A DNA stretch of 64,000 nt from Rhizobium sp. RCAM05350 (GCA_024426085.1 CP087974.1:3744001-3808000); one strand, 5' to 3'. Positions 38,949 through 49,036 are shown, numbered from the stretch's first letter. Program-made: numbers and translations. Notes: generated from the sequence alone by a model not told the origin.

Positions 38949-39837
38949 CTATTGTTCACCTTTCAACGGCAGTTCCCGCGTGCTCAGCGCGTCCGATAGG
39001 CGTTGCTTCGCCGAACCGGGTTTCAGCGGTTTCTGCTGGCTTTCGTGCGGTGCCCAGCCGGAAATGTAGATGATCGAGAACGTTGCCCGGATGCGGCCGT
39101 CCGGATCGGCAAAACGTTCGGCGTAGATTTCAGCCGCCCGCACGAAAAAGCTCCGGGTGAGTGGCTTGCGGCTGCGGGCTGTGAGCGGATTGGTCATGCC
39201 CATCGACCGCAGGTCTTTTAACAACGAAAACAGCGATGCGTAGCGCACCGTATAGCTCTCGGTATCGGCGACCGGCAGGCTGAAGCCGGCACGTTGCAGA
39301 GCGCGCCGATGTCGTGGACATCGGCAAAGGGGATGACACGCGGGCTGGCGCCGCCGGTCATTTCGCTTTCCGCCGCCAAAAGCACCTCGCGCAATTCCTG
39401 TAATGTGCCTGAGCCGGGAATAGCGGCGAGGAACAGGCCATCGGGTTTCAGCGCGGCGCACCTGGATGAAGACGCCGGGCGTGTCGTTGGTCAGGTGCAG
39501 TGACAGTGGCGAGACGATGAGGTTTGCCGATTCCGGCGGGAGCGGGACAGTCTCGAGGGACGCGGCGGTGACCGTTTCATCCGGGGCTGCGAAAGCGGCA
39601 TCCGTTTCGACCCGCTCGATCTCGGTGACCTTGCCGGTGTTGGCGATGTAGCGGGCTGTGAGGCCGCTATAGCCGTGCAGTTCGACGGCCTTGTCGAAAT
39701 GGCGCTCGACCACGCTCAGGCGCTCGGACAGTTCCTGAGCGGCGATCTCCAGCAGGAATTGTGCCTTCGGGTCGCCGTTGCAGGAATGCCCGCTTGCGGC
39801 GGGCTTCGATGAGCGTCTGGTCGAAAACGATATCCAC
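38949..39837 (-). CDS. SAM-dependent methyltransferase, BioC/NDUFAF5-like, three frameshifts
   Basis: About 296 residues. DIVFDQTLIEARRKRAF at the N-terminus is typical of the rhizobial family. The methyltransferase core has AVELHGYSGLTARYIANTGKVTEIERVE, ESANLIVSPLSLHLTNDTPGVFIQVRRALKPDGLFLAAIPG, and a C-terminal part related to NDUFAF5. Indels: C near 39782 (CTG-C-AACGGC), one GC unit lost near 39462 (CGCCGCGCTG) and one C missing near 39294. A GTG at 39837 with GGAAGG upstream is the likely start. Divergent from comF by 59 bp. Confidence 0.78.
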
Positions 39838-39896
39838 GGCTTTGCCTTCCAAAAATCTGATCGCAATGAAACCCGCCTAGCCTTAAAGTCAACCTT

Positions 39897-40686
39897 ATGG
39901 GGGACGATGGTGCAGAAAATACGGGGTGGCGGCTGGCCAACGGTTTGCGTAGCGGCCTGCGTGGCCTGGTGGCTGCGGCAGTCGATGCGGTCTATCCGCC
40001 GGTCTGCAGCGGTTGCGGCCGCATCGTCGGGCAGCATCGCGGCGTCTGTCCCGCCTGCTGGGCGACGTTGCGGCTGATCGAGCGGCCCTATTGCGAGGTT
40101 CTCGGGCTGCCGTTTTCGCATGATCTGGGGGCGGGTATCCTGTCGGCCGATGCGATCGCCAATCCGCCTGTGTTCAGCGCGGCTGCGTTCCGTTGCCATC
40201 CATGACGGCATTGCCAAGTCGCTTGTCCATGGCCTGAAATATCGCGACCGCACCGATCTGGCTGTGATGATGGCGGAGTGGATGATCCGCGCCAGCGACG
40301 GAAATGTTGCGGCCTGCGATGCGGTCGTTCCGGTGCCGCTGCACGCCTTCCGGCTCTGGTGCCGCAAGTTCAACCAGTCCGCAGAGCTTGCCCGGGCGAT
40401 TGCCCGCATGTCGAAGAAGCCCTTCCTGGCTACGGCGCTGATCCGCACCAGACGCACCGCCCAGCAGGTGGGGCTGGGCGCCAGCCAGCGGGAGGAGAAC
40501 GTGCGCGGCGCATTTTCGGTGACTGAGGCTGGCAAGGCGGCGCTGTTCGGCAAGCGGATCGTTCTGATCGATGATGTCTATACGACGGGGGCCACTGTTT
40601 CGGCCGCGACCCGGGTGCTGAAGAAGGCGGGCGCGGTTGATGTGACCGTTTTGACCTTTGCAAGAGCCATGTCCGGTCTTATATGA
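39897..40686 (+). CDS. comF: ComF-family phosphoribosyltransferase-like protein, frameshifted
   Basis: Zinc-ribbon N-terminus (VCSGCGRIVG..CPACW) followed by a type I PRTase domain: HGLKYRDRTDLAVMMAEWM, VVPVPLHAFRLWCRKFNQSAELARAIAR and the PRPP loop KRIVLIDDVYTTGATVSAA. In competent bacteria ComF handles incoming ssDNA; in rhizobia the role is unclear. A frame break lies near 40189 (TTCCGTTGCC): one extra base or two missing. About 262 residues. Confidence 0.87.
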
Positions 40687-40734
40687 CACGGTAGATTGTG
40701 CTGGCGCAGGGCCGGCGAAGGAGCAGGTCAACTC

Positions 40735-40992
40735 ATGGCTTCGGTCGTCATTTATACCCGTCAATTCTGTGGCTATTGTTCCGCGGCGAAGAAACTTCTG
40801 GAAACCAAGGGCGTGACGTTCGAGGAGCATGATGCAACCTATGCTCCTGACGTGCGCCAGAAGATGATCGAGCGCTCGAACGGTGGCACGACCTTCCCGC
40901 AGATATTCATCAACAATGCCCATATCGGCGGCTGCGACGACCTGCATGCGCTCGAACGCGCCGGCAAGCTGGACGCGATGCTCGCCGCATAA
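40735..40992 (+). CDS. grxC: Glutaredoxin 3
   Basis: Intact, 85 residues. Active site FCGYCSAAKKLL, cis-Pro loop GGTTFPQIFINNAHIGGCDDLHALE. It uses glutathione to reduce disulfides and mixed disulfides. ATG 40735 gives the standard N-terminus MASVVIYTRQ. It sits between comF and a nitrilase-type hydrolase, a frequent order in rhizobia. Confidence 0.95.
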   Translation: MASVVIYTRQFCGYCSAAKKLLETKGVTFEEHDATYAPDVRQKMIERSNGGTTFPQIFINNAHIGGCDDLHALERAGKLDAMLAA

Positions 40993-41004
40993 GGAGTGAC
41001 TGCC

Positions 41005-41860
41005 ATGACGTTCAAGGCCGCAGCGATCCAGATGTGTTCCGGTGTCGATCCGGCAGGGAATGCCGACACCATGGCAAAGCTCGTTCGCGAGGCTGCCGCA
41101 CAGGGCGCCACCTATGTGCAGACGCCGGAAATGACCGGTGCGCTGCAGCGCGACCGCGCTGCAATGAAGGCCGCCCTGCGCGACGAGAGTAACGATCTCA
41201 TCGTTGCCGCAGCGTCGAAGCTGGCCGCCGAACTCGGGATCTATCTGCATGTCGGCTCGACGGCGATCGGCCTTGCCGACGGCAAGATGGCCAATCGTGG
41301 TTTTCTGTTCGGCCCGGATGGCCAAAAAATCACCCATTACGACAAGATCCACATGTTCGATGTCGATCTCGACAATGGCGAGAGCTGGCGCAAGTGCCGC
41401 CTATACGCCGGGCGGTACCGCGCGGCTGGTGAGCCTGCCGTTCGGCAAGCTCGGCTGCGCCATCTGCTACGATGTGCGTTTCCCCGAGCTTTTTCGGGCG
41501 CAGGCAGCGGCCGGAGCGCAGATCATGTCGGTACCGGCGGCCTTTACCCGCCAGACCGGCGAAGCGCATTGGGAAATCCTGCTGCGTGCACGGGCAATCG
41601 AGAATGGCATGTTCGTGATCGCTGCCGCCCAGGCCGGCGTGCATGAGGACGGCCGCGAGACGTTTGGTCATTCGATGATCATCGATCCGTGGGGGCGTGT
41701 TCTGGCCTCGGCCGGCGGCACCGGTGAGGGCATCGTTGTTGCCGATATCGATGTTGGTGCGGTTGCCGTGGCGCGGGCGAAAATTCCGAACCTGAAGAAC
41801 GGCCGGGCGTTCTCGCTGGAGGAGGTGCCACTGAGCGCCTCCGGGGGCGTGGCCGCTTGA
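41005..41860 (+). CDS. Carbon-nitrogen hydrolase (Nit2/omega-amidase-like), frameshifted
   Basis: Nitrilase superfamily with the catalytic triad visible: Glu in VQTPEMTG, Lys in THYDKIHMFDVD and Cys in LGCAICYDVRFPELFRAQ. Likely a deaminated-glutathione or omega-amidase type from the YIHMFDVD-like block; specificity is inferred. The frame breaks near 41396 (TGGCGCAAGTGC, expected WRESAAYTPGG): one extra or two missing bases. ATG 41005 is 8 bases after AAGGAG. About 285 residues. Its stop overlaps the TTG start of the next gene. Confidence 0.88.
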
Positions 41861-42286
41861 TCAAATATACGCTTTCCTGTGACAACGGCCATTCCTTCGA
41901 GGGATGGTTTTCCTCGAGCGCCGACTTCGACCGTCAGGCGGAGCTTGGGCTCGTTTCCTGTCCCGTCTGCGGTTCGGCAACGGTCGGCAAGGAACTGATG
42001 GCGCCCTCGGTCTCGACGGCCCGCAAGAAAGACGAGACCAAAGTGCTGATGATGGACCAGGCCCCGCAAGGAGGCGGTTGCCAAGATTCGCGAGCTGGTC
42101 ACCTCGATCCGCGAAAATGCCGAGGATGTCGGGGCCAAGTTTCCCGAGGAAGCCCGCAAGATCCATTATGGCGAAGCCGAGCAGCGCGGTCTGATCGGCC
42201 AGGCGACAGTCGACGAGGCCAAGGCTCTGCTGGAGGAGGGTATCGAGATTGCCGCCCTGCCGGTACTGCCCGATGATGTGAACTGA
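41857..42286 (+). CDS. DUF1178-family protein, TTG start, frameshifted
   Basis: About 142 residues. MIKYTLSCDNGHSFEGWFSSSADFDRQAELGLVSCPVCGS is the family signature, with a CxxC pair and Cys8 forming a probable zinc site. The C-terminus is ARKEAVAKIRELVTSIRENAEDVGAKFPEEARKIHYGEAEQRGLIGQATVDEA. Extra C near 42065 (GCCC-C-GCAAG). The start codon is TTG, overlapping the nitrilase stop (TTGA), so translational coupling is likely. Function unknown. Confidence 0.85.
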
Positions 42287-42287
42287 C

Positions 42288-42874
42288 ATGACGGCCGGCG
42301 GGCATCGTCTGGCCATCTACAATTTCGGCCTGCATGTCGGGCCTGAAGGCGATCCCCGCGTCGAGGGTTTTGTGTCGCGCGAGCCGGCCAATTTCGAGGC
42401 CGCATCGCGGGCATCCGGCTTTGTCGGCCGCTCCGGCTACCGTGGTGTGCCTGGACCGCGCAGCTGGGGCCGGCAGGTTTTTCCGCGTTTCATCGAAGGT
42501 CGTGGTTTCGACAGCGCGCCGTCATCACTGTCGCTCTGGGCCGATATCGAATCGCTGATGGCGTTTTCCTATAATGGCGTTCATGCCGATGCGCTGAAGC
42601 ATGGGCGCAACTGGAACATCAAGCCGAGCTGGCCGCCGCTGGTGTTGTGGTGGGTGGCCGAGCACCGTGTTCCCTGACTGGTCGGATGGTGCCGAGCGGC
42701 TGGAATATCTCCACGATCATGGCGCGTCAGCCAGAGCCTTCACTTTCAAAGAACCCTTCACCGCCGATGGCGAAGCCCTATGCGATCGACCGGGACAAAG
42801 TCCGGCGGATCGTGGAAGAGAACAGCAAGGGTCAGGCCGATCTGCTTGCCCATGTGCTGACGTTGAAAGTCTAG
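42288..42874 (+). CDS. DUF3291-family protein, frameshifted
   Basis: About 194 residues: HRLAIYNFGLHVGPEGDPRVEGF, FPRFIEGRGFDSAPSSLSLWADIESLMAFSYNGVHADALKHGRNW and RLEYLHDHGASARAFTFKEPFTADGE. Resembles a dimeric alpha-beta-barrel (monooxygenase-like) fold; no activity is established. Two indels: T at 42675 (CCC-T-GAC, giving a TGA) and C near 42778 (GCC-C-TAT). It starts one base after DUF1178 ends. Confidence 0.8.
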
Positions 42875-42974
42875 CATAGTGGCGAAGGGGCGGGGATGAT
42901 TGGGGCGGTTCCGATCGAGGTGACCGGCAAACCGCCTTGTTTGATGTCTTGCCCGCCGTGGGCCAGTCCGGCAC

Positions 42975-43892
42975 TCAGAACGGAACATTGAGGCTGCGGA
43001 AGCGGCGCTGTTCTTTTGGATCGGTCTCGCTGCATCGATGGCCGTCGTCGCTGATCAGTTGAGCGATGCGCAGCTTCGGATCGATCACCATCGCCTCGGC
43101 GGTGAAGCCCTTGTCGATCGCCGCGTTGATCTTTTGCGGGTTCTCCGGGCCGCCGGTCCACCAGTATAGGGCAAATTCCCCCTTGGCCTTCCCCTGGCGC
43201 CCCTCGATTGGGCCGGCGAGGATCAGATACGGCCTGTCGGGCAGGTCGGTGCTATCGATGCTGCGAATGCCGTTTCCGCCAAGGTCGAAGCTGCGGGGAG
43301 CACCGAGCGATGGCGTCTCGCCACGATCTGCGACGGCGGCCGGATTGTCGAGCGGAACAACGATGGCCCGGTTGTCGCTGGACAGAGGATTGCGCAGTCC
43401 GATTAACAGGCTTCCGGTCTGCGTCGCGGCGAGACCTTCGATGTTGATATCTTTACGGTCAACGCCGATGGATTTGGCGATTGCCTTGCCGAGATCGCGA
43501 TAGGGCCGACCTGCGGGCTCGACGGCCAGCGCAGCGCCGTGAACGATATCCGACGCAAAGAACACCGAGCGCCGATCGATCTTGTTGCCATGGCGATCCG
43601 GGGAGTGAGAACTGATCCAGTAGACGCGATCACCGAGGCGGGCGGAGGCCTCGATGTCCGATTTCTTTGCGTCCAGAAAGCTGTCCAACGCCAAGTCGTC
43701 TGAGGCAGGATCGGGATTGCCGCGCTGATAAACCCGCAGTGTATTGTTCTCGTCGCTGACGACGACGAAGTGGGTTTCGTCGAGAGGGGCGGCGGCCGAT
43801 GCCTCGCATATTCCGGAATAGGTTGTTGCCGCCGCATGGGCTGCGCCTGTGCCGAATGCTGCCAGCAACATGGCTCCGATGATGCGTTTCAT
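42975..43892 (-). CDS. Exported DUF3616-family protein
   Basis: Intact, 305 residues. Signal peptide MKRIIGAMLLAAFGTGAAHAA, then a probable beta-propeller: YSGICEASAAAPLDETHFVVVSDENNTLRVY, INIEGLAATQTGSLLIGLRNPL and GNGIRSIDSTDLPDRPYLILAGP. Periplasmic or secreted; ligand unknown. It ends opposite the DUF3291 gene (about 100 bp between convergent ends, nothing notable there) and lies downstream of ubiG (19 bp). Confidence 0.85.
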   Translation of the reverse strand: MKRIIGAMLLAAFGTGAAHAAATTYSGICEASAAAPLDETHFVVVSDENNTLRVYQRGNPDPASDDLALDSFLDAKKSDIEASARLGDRVYWISSHSPDRHGNKIDRRSVFFASDIVHGAALAVEPAGRPYRDLGKAIAKSIGVDRKDINIEGLAATQTGSLLIGLRNPLSSDNRAIVVPLDNPAAVADRGETPSLGAPRSFDLGGNGIRSIDSTDLPDRPYLILAGPIEGRQGKAKGEFALYWWTGGPENPQKINAAIDKGFTAEAMVIDPKLRIAQLISDDGHRCSETDPKEQRRFRSLNVPF

Positions 43893-43911
43893 AGCGGGCC
43901 TCGATCTCCGG

Positions 43912-44658
43912 TCAGGCCGGTCGTTTGGCGACGATCATGTAGTTGACGTCCATGTCCTTCGACAGGTTCCACTGGTTCGACAGGGGATTGAAGAAGACGC
44001 CGGTGCGGTCGGTCACCTCCATGCCGCTGGCCGTGATCGGCTTTTCGAGTTCTTCAGGGCGCACCAGCTTTTCATATTGATGGGTGCCGCGCGGCAGCCA
44101 GCGCAGGACGTTTTCGGCGGCGAAGATGGCAAGGGCTGCCGCCTTCATGGTGCGGTTGATCGTGGCGACGAACATCATGCCGCCCGGGCGTACCATCGAA
44201 GCGCAGGTGCTCATGAAGAATTCGACATCGGCGACATGCTCGACCACTTCCATGTTGAGCACGACATCGAAGGTCTCGCCGGCTTCGGCAAGCGATTCCG
44301 CCGTGACCGCGCGGTAATCGACCACGACACCGCTGCCGGCCGCGTGGGTTTTGGCGATCATGATATTCTTTTCCGAAGCGTCGGCGCCGACCACGTCGGC
44401 CCCCATGCGGGCCATCGGCTCGGACAAGAGGCCGCCACCGCAGCCGATATCGAGGACGCGCAGGCCCTTCAGCGGCTGCGGCGCCTTGGCCTCGCGGCCG
44501 AAATTGTCGGAGACGCGATCACGGATATAGGTCAGACGGACCGGATTGAACTTGTGCAGAGGCCGGAACTTGCCCTTCGGATCCCACCATTCGGCGGCCA
44601 TGGCGGAAAACCGGTCGACTTCAGCCTGGTCAATGGTGCTGCGGGCCTGTTCACTCAT
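43912..44658 (-). CDS. ubiG: Ubiquinone biosynthesis O-methyltransferase
   Basis: Intact, 248 residues. Post-start FSAMAAEWWDPKGKFRPLHKFNPVRLTYI is typical of UbiG. SAM site RVLDIGCGGGLLSEPMARMGADVVGAD, later MEVVEHVADVEFF and GTHQYEKLVRPEELE. It performs both O-methylations of the ubiquinone ring. In related genomes ubiG normally faces lysC; here about 9 kb separates them. Confidence 0.95.
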   Translation of the reverse strand: MSEQARSTIDQAEVDRFSAMAAEWWDPKGKFRPLHKFNPVRLTYIRDRVSDNFGREAKAPQPLKGLRVLDIGCGGGLLSEPMARMGADVVGADASEKNIMIAKTHAAGSGVVVDYRAVTAESLAEAGETFDVVLNMEVVEHVADVEFFMSTCASMVRPGGMMFVATINRTMKAAALAIFAAENVLRWLPRGTHQYEKLVRPEELEKPITASGMEVTDRTGVFFNPLSNQWNLSKDMDVNYMIVAKRPA

Positions 44659-44712
44659 GGTCGGAACTCCTTGAAATATGCCCCTGTGAAGTCGGACGAT
44701 CGGCCATGAATG

Positions 44713-45098
44713 TCAAGGGTTGGCAGTGTCGCGCCGTGGCTGACGTCCTTTCAGGCAGCGGTCGAATTTCGGCGGATCTTCGTCCGGATAAGCGATCAGA
44801 TCCCTTTGAAGATCATCCAGACACCGCGCGAATGTACTGAAGGCTGACGCACTCGCTGCTGCCATGCACGCGGCAGTTTTGCGCAGGCATTGCCGGATAG
44901 GCCGGTTTCCCGCTGGGCGCGGATTTTGCTGTTCTGATGCGCCGAGGCGAGCATTTCCCCGCTGCAGGCCTTGTCGCGGCGGCATTTGCGGATCGGGCAA
45001 ATGCGCCATACGCCGTGGATGGTCAAGGTGCTGCGGCATTGGCGTTCGTGATCGGCCGAGACGCGTCTTTCGTACTCGGAAAAGTCTTGTTTTGGCAT
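44713..45098 (-). CDS. Small Cys-rich protein of unknown function, frameshifted
   Basis: 128 residues after correction: MPKQDFSEYERRVSADHE, then THGVWRICPIRKCRRDKACSG-type block (LTIHGVWRICPIRKCRRDKACSGEML) with three cysteines, KIRAQRETGLSGNACAKLP, and RCLDDLQRDLIAYPDEDPPKFDRC. The Cys/His spacing suggests metal binding. One base is missing near 44850 (CAGCCTTC, expected RQAFSTFARCLDD). Related small proteins occur in many rhizobia without known function. Confidence 0.62.
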
Positions 45099-45610
45099 GG
45101 GACACTCTCTGAGATGTGAGATTGGACGGGACAGGCATTCGCATTCACGCGGCGTGTTGCGCCCGTGGCATGCCGTTGCAGTGATCTTTTTGCGCCGGGG
45201 CGCTGGCTGGATCGGCCGGGACACATCGTGTGCCGAATTGGTTGATAGTAAAAGTGACACGCGATGTGCCCCGTCTCGGTGGTTTTTACCTGCAACTTCG
45301 ATTTCTCTGCGGGGATGACGGCACCCTTTTTATACGGGGCGGCGCTGACGGCTGTTCGCCGTCTCGCCACGAAAGGCCTGTCTTTCGACACACCAGTCGC
45401 CGGTCCTCATGTGTGCCTCACAGGCACGCCCCGCCATTTTGCAGACGAGAGGGAAACCATTTTCTGCAGGCCCCTGCGGCCGCGCCTGCGTTTCAAACGC
45501 AGACCGAAGGCACCGGCCCCGCCTCGCCGGCAACGCTTTCCGGTGTATCCGATGGCAGGACGAGGTGATTGTGGCACGGTTTTTGAGAGCGGGGATTTGC
45601 GGGGATGTTT
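45099..45610. other. Intergenic region, about 510 bp
   Basis: No convincing gene. Several overlapping plus-strand ORFs have no ribosome site and no recognisable protein. It contains an inverted repeat (45218-45272, listed separately) and must hold the promoter of the small Cys-rich gene. Confidence 0.4.
45218..45272. repeat. Imperfect 15-bp inverted repeat, possible operator
   Basis: GGGACACATCGTGTG (45218-45232) and CACGCGATGTGCCCC (45258-45272) match as inverted arms with two mismatches around a 25-base AT-richer spacer. It lies about 120 bp upstream of the Cys-rich gene start. Could be a regulator site; no gene product can be named for it. Confidence 0.4.
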
Positions 45611-46381
45611 TTAGGTCCGGTTGATCGAGACGCCGCCGTCGACAAGCATTGCGGTGCCCGTCGTGAAGCTTGACGCATCCGAGGCGAGGTAGAGCACGGA
45701 GCGGGCAATCTCCTCCGGTTTGGCCATCCGCTTCAGGGCATGCAGGCCTTCGACGAAGGCAAGAACCTCCGGTCCGGCGCCGGGCGCGTTGGTGAAGCTC
45801 ATCGGCGTATCGGTGCCGCCCGGCAGGATCGCGTTGACGCGGATGCCCTTCGGCCCCAGTTCCGCGGCAAGGCTCTGGGTGAGACCGATAAGCCCCGCTT
45901 TTGCGGCAGCGTAAGCGCTGGTGTTCGGCATGCCTGCCGTATGCCCGACGAAGCTGGAGGTGAAGATCAGCGAACCCGAGCCGCGCGCTGTCATGGCAGG
46001 TACCTGGTATTTGGCGCCGAAGAAGGCGCTGGTGAGGTTGGTTTCGATCGTCTCCTGCCAGCCGGCCGTCGACAGGTCTGCGATCGGTGCCATCTCCCCG
46101 GTCGTGCCGGCATTGTTGAAGGCGATGTCGAGGCCGCCGAATTTTTCGGTCGCAGCTTCGACCAGAGAGCGGGCGTGGGTCTCATCACGGACGTCCCCGT
46201 TGATGGCGAAAGCTTCGCCACCCTCGGCCTCGATTTCCGCCACGAGTTCATCGAGGGCGGCCCGGCGGCGGCCCGAAACGATCAGGCTTGCACCTTCCCG
46301 GGCGAACAGTTTTGCCGTTGCCCGGCCGATGCCGGAGCTGGCGCCGGTGATGATGGCGACCTTGTTGGAAAGCATGGTCAT
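45611..46381 (-). CDS. SDR-family oxidoreductase
   Basis: Intact, 256 residues. TGASSGIGRATAKLFAREG cofactor site, NNAGTTGEM, catalytic Ser (FTSSFVGH) and YAAAKAGLIGLTQSLAAELGPKGIRVNAILPGGTDTPM. The C-terminal SSFTTGTAMLVDGGVSIN is typical of FabG-like SDRs. Substrate unknown. It lies in the block between ubiG and lysC with no operon partner. Confidence 0.9.
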   Translation of the reverse strand: MTMLSNKVAIITGASSGIGRATAKLFAREGASLIVSGRRRAALDELVAEIEAEGGEAFAINGDVRDETHARSLVEAATEKFGGLDIAFNNAGTTGEMAPIADLSTAGWQETIETNLTSAFFGAKYQVPAMTARGSGSLIFTSSFVGHTAGMPNTSAYAAAKAGLIGLTQSLAAELGPKGIRVNAILPGGTDTPMSFTNAPGAGPEVLAFVEGLHALKRMAKPEEIARSVLYLASDASSFTTGTAMLVDGGVSINRT

Positions 46382-46489
46382 AATTGAAACTCCTCTTGGT
46401 GTTGCGGGAGGTTCAATCGCAGCAAGGGCAGGGCGCCGCCACCCGATTCCTGCACGGGAGACATTCGCCGGTCGGGAGTGATGGGCGCT

Positions 46490-46672
46490 TCAGAGCTTCA
46501 TCTTGTCCAGCCGCAGCGTCATAGCCGATGATTGCCGGTGGATCAGCGTCGAGGACTGAGAGCTGGAGAATTGGATCAGCGGGATCAGAACGATCACCAG
46601 GATGAGGGTGGCGATGTAGAGCAGTCCAAGAGGAATTCGGCGCGCTTTCAAACAGCAATCTCCAGTGTCCAT
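46490..46672 (-). CDS. Small membrane protein, 60 residues
   Basis: MDTGDCCLKARRIPLG, one strong helix (LLYIATLILVIVLIPLIQF), then SSSQSSTLIHRQSSAMTLRLDKMKL. The ATG at 46672 is preferred over an upstream in-frame start. It is divergent from the two-component operon at 46961, sharing a 288-bp control region; a functional link with that sensor is possible but only positional. Confidence 0.55.
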   Translation of the reverse strand: MDTGDCCLKARRIPLGLLYIATLILVIVLIPLIQFSSSQSSTLIHRQSSAMTLRLDKMKL

Positions 46673-46960
46673 CGCCACTTTGCAGGGGCAAAGCTGACAA
46701 GGGGCTGAACGCACAGGAAAAACCGCTTGGCGTTCGGCCGGTGGCGGCGTTCGGGCATTCCCCGTTCAGGTTCCTGTCAGAAAGTCGAACCAGATATCCG
46801 GCATGGAGCGGCCGCGGACGGTGCTGCGCAACCTGTTCAAGTGGCGCTCGCCACGATGGATGCCGTCGCCGTGGTTTGCAGCCGGCGCTCGATGTCCTCG
46901 GAGTGCCGGTCCCGCGCCGATCAAAGCCGTTTGACGGCATAGGCCAAAGGGGGAATAAGA

Positions 46961-47659
46961 ATGCCAGGAAAGCTAACCGATAGAAGGACCAGCGGCTTGC
47001 GCGTTCTGCTTGTCGAGGACAACGAGATATTGGGGGAGGCCGTTCACGATCATATCGCGGCTGCTGATCATGCCGTCGACTGGATGAAGACGCTGGACGA
47101 TGCACGCATGTCGCTGCGCGCCGTTACCTATGGTCTCATCCTGCTTGATCTTCGCCTGCCGGATGGCAATGGCATCAGTCTTCTGAAAGAGCTGCGGACG
47201 GGCGGGAACGCGGCGCCGGTGATCATCCTGACAGCTCACGACCAGATTTCCGACCGGATCGAGGGGCTCAACAGCGGCGCGGACGATTATCTGGTCAAGC
47301 CGTTCGACCTTGGCGAGCTTTCCGCCCGCATGCTGGCGGTGATCCGCCGTTACGGCGGCAATATTTCACCGGTGATCCGCTTCGGCGACCTTAAGATCTC
47401 TCCGGTCGACCGGCGGGTGTTTGCCGGCGACGAGGAGATCGGCCTTTCCGGCCGCGAATGGGCGGTTCTCGACACGCTGCTGTCGCGGCCAGACGCGATC
47501 ATTTCGAAGGCGCAGATCGAGGAGGCACTCTATGCCTTCGGCTCGGAGATCGAGAGCAATACCGTGGAGGTATACGTGAGCCGGTTGCGCAAGAAACTTG
47601 GGCGGGATCACGTCGTCACCGTGCGCGGCGTCGGTTACAAGATCGGGGCACCGGCGTGA
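46961..47659 (+). CDS. OmpR-family response regulator
   Basis: Intact, 232 residues. Receiver with VEDNEILG, phospho-acceptor Asp in LILLDLRLPDGNG, ILTAHD and YLVKPFDLGEL; winged-helix domain LSGREWAVLDTLLSRPDAIISKAQIEEALY..NTVEVYVSRLRKKLG. QseB/PmrA-like by the receiver-linker pattern. ATG 46961 follows GGGGGAA. It overlaps the kinase gene (GTGA), a classic coupled pair. The signal and regulon cannot be read here. Confidence 0.93.
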   Translation: MPGKLTDRRTSGLRVLLVEDNEILGEAVHDHIAAADHAVDWMKTLDDARMSLRAVTYGLILLDLRLPDGNGISLLKELRTGGNAAPVIILTAHDQISDRIEGLNSGADDYLVKPFDLGELSARMLAVIRRYGGNISPVIRFGDLKISPVDRRVFAGDEEIGLSGREWAVLDTLLSRPDAIISKAQIEEALYAFGSEIESNTVEVYVSRLRKKLGRDHVVTVRGVGYKIGAPA

Positions 47660-49017
47660 AGCGGCCGAAGCCTGCCGGGCAAAGCATGACGCGGCGGCTG
47701 ATCCTCTGGCTGACGGGAGCTGCAACCGCCTTCTGGCTGATCGCTGCGGCCCTCGGCGTTTCGGTCATGAAGGAGGAATTCGACGAATTCTTCGACGGTT
47801 CGCTGCAGGAAACGGCCGAGCGGCTGATGCCGCTGGTCATCGACGATCTGCAGCGGCGGGAGGGGCCTGTCTCTCCGAAGCATATTCAGCGGCAGGTCGA
47901 GGACATGGGAGAAGAATATCTCATCTACCAGGTCCGGGATGCGAGCGGCACAATCCTCATTCGTTCGCACGATGCTCCGGAAGCGCCGTTCGAAACGCCT
48001 TTGAAGCGCGGCTTCTGGAAGAACGACGACTACCAGTTCTATACCCGCGCGCCACGGACGGCACGGTCTTCATTCAGGTCGGCGATGCGCTGGACAACCG
48101 GATCGAGGCGGTGATCGAAGGCGGCATGGCGCTTTTCCTGCCGGTGCTCGTGCTCATTCCCGTCAGTGTTCTCTTGATCTGGCTGATTGTGCGCAGGACG
48201 CTTGCGCCCGTTGACGACCTGCGCCGGGCGATCGAGGGAAAAGACGGTGGCAACATGGCGCCGGTGCCATCCGGCATGCTGCCGCGCGAACTTCGGCCCA
48301 TCGCCCGGTCCGTCAATCATCTTTTGACCCGGTTGCAGTCGGCCTTTGACGTGGAGCGGGAATTCACCGCCAACAGCGCACACGAGTTGCGTACGCCGAT
48401 CGCCGGCGCGCTGGCGCAGACGCAGATGCTGATTGCCGAGCTGGATGGACCGCGGAAGCGGCGCGCCCAGCAGATCGAAACCTCGCTGGTCAATCTTGGC
48501 CATACGGCGGAAAAGCTGTTGCAGCTGGCGCGGGCCGAAGCCGGGATCGGAGCCGGTGCTGGAAATGTCGATCTCGCCCGTGTTCTCGAATTGGTCGTGA
48601 CTGACTTTGAGCGGAGCGACCCGGTATCCAGGCGGCTGCGCTTCCACCGCGAGGCAGGGGCGAGCCTTAACGGCAGCTATAGCGAAGATGCCTTTGCCAT
48701 TGTTCTACGCAACCTGATCGAGAATGCCGTGCTGCATGGCGACAAGGCGGAACCGGTGGATATCCGGCTGGAAAAGGGTGGCGTGGTGCGCATCATAAAC
48801 GGCGCCGCGCTGCTTTCCCCCGGACGAACTGGCGGCAATCCGCAAACGCTTCGGACGTGGCAACACCGCTTCTCCAGGTTCCGGCCTTGGATTGTCGATC
48901 GCCGAGCGCTTGCTGCAGCAGATGAATGTCGTCTTCGAGGTGCTTTCGCCCGCCACGGGCCGGGCTGACGGGTTCGAGGTGGTGCTGCGGTTCGGCGCTG
49001 GAGATGCTGCTGGATGA
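47656..49017 (+). CDS. Sensor histidine kinase, two frameshifts
   Basis: QseC-like kinase of about 453 residues. First helix LILWLTGAATAFWLIAAALGVSV, a periplasmic sensor, second helix GGMALFLPVLVLIPVSVLLIWLIV, HAMP-like linker, H-box FTANSAHELRTPIAGALAQTQ, N-box NLIENAVLHG, and G-boxes in SPGSGLGLSIAERLLQQ. Indels: one base missing near 48048 (CGCGCCACG) and a G inserted near 48822 (CCC-G-GACGAA). GTG start overlaps the regulator stop. A perfect hairpin follows 20 bases after the stop. Confidence 0.9.
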
Positions 49018-49036
49018 ATGGGGAGGGCGGCGCCCT

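Noticed and set aside
44445..45610. Plus-strand ORFs in 45097-45624 as small genes
   Set aside because: They overlap in several frames, lack ribosome sites and have no recognisable protein features.
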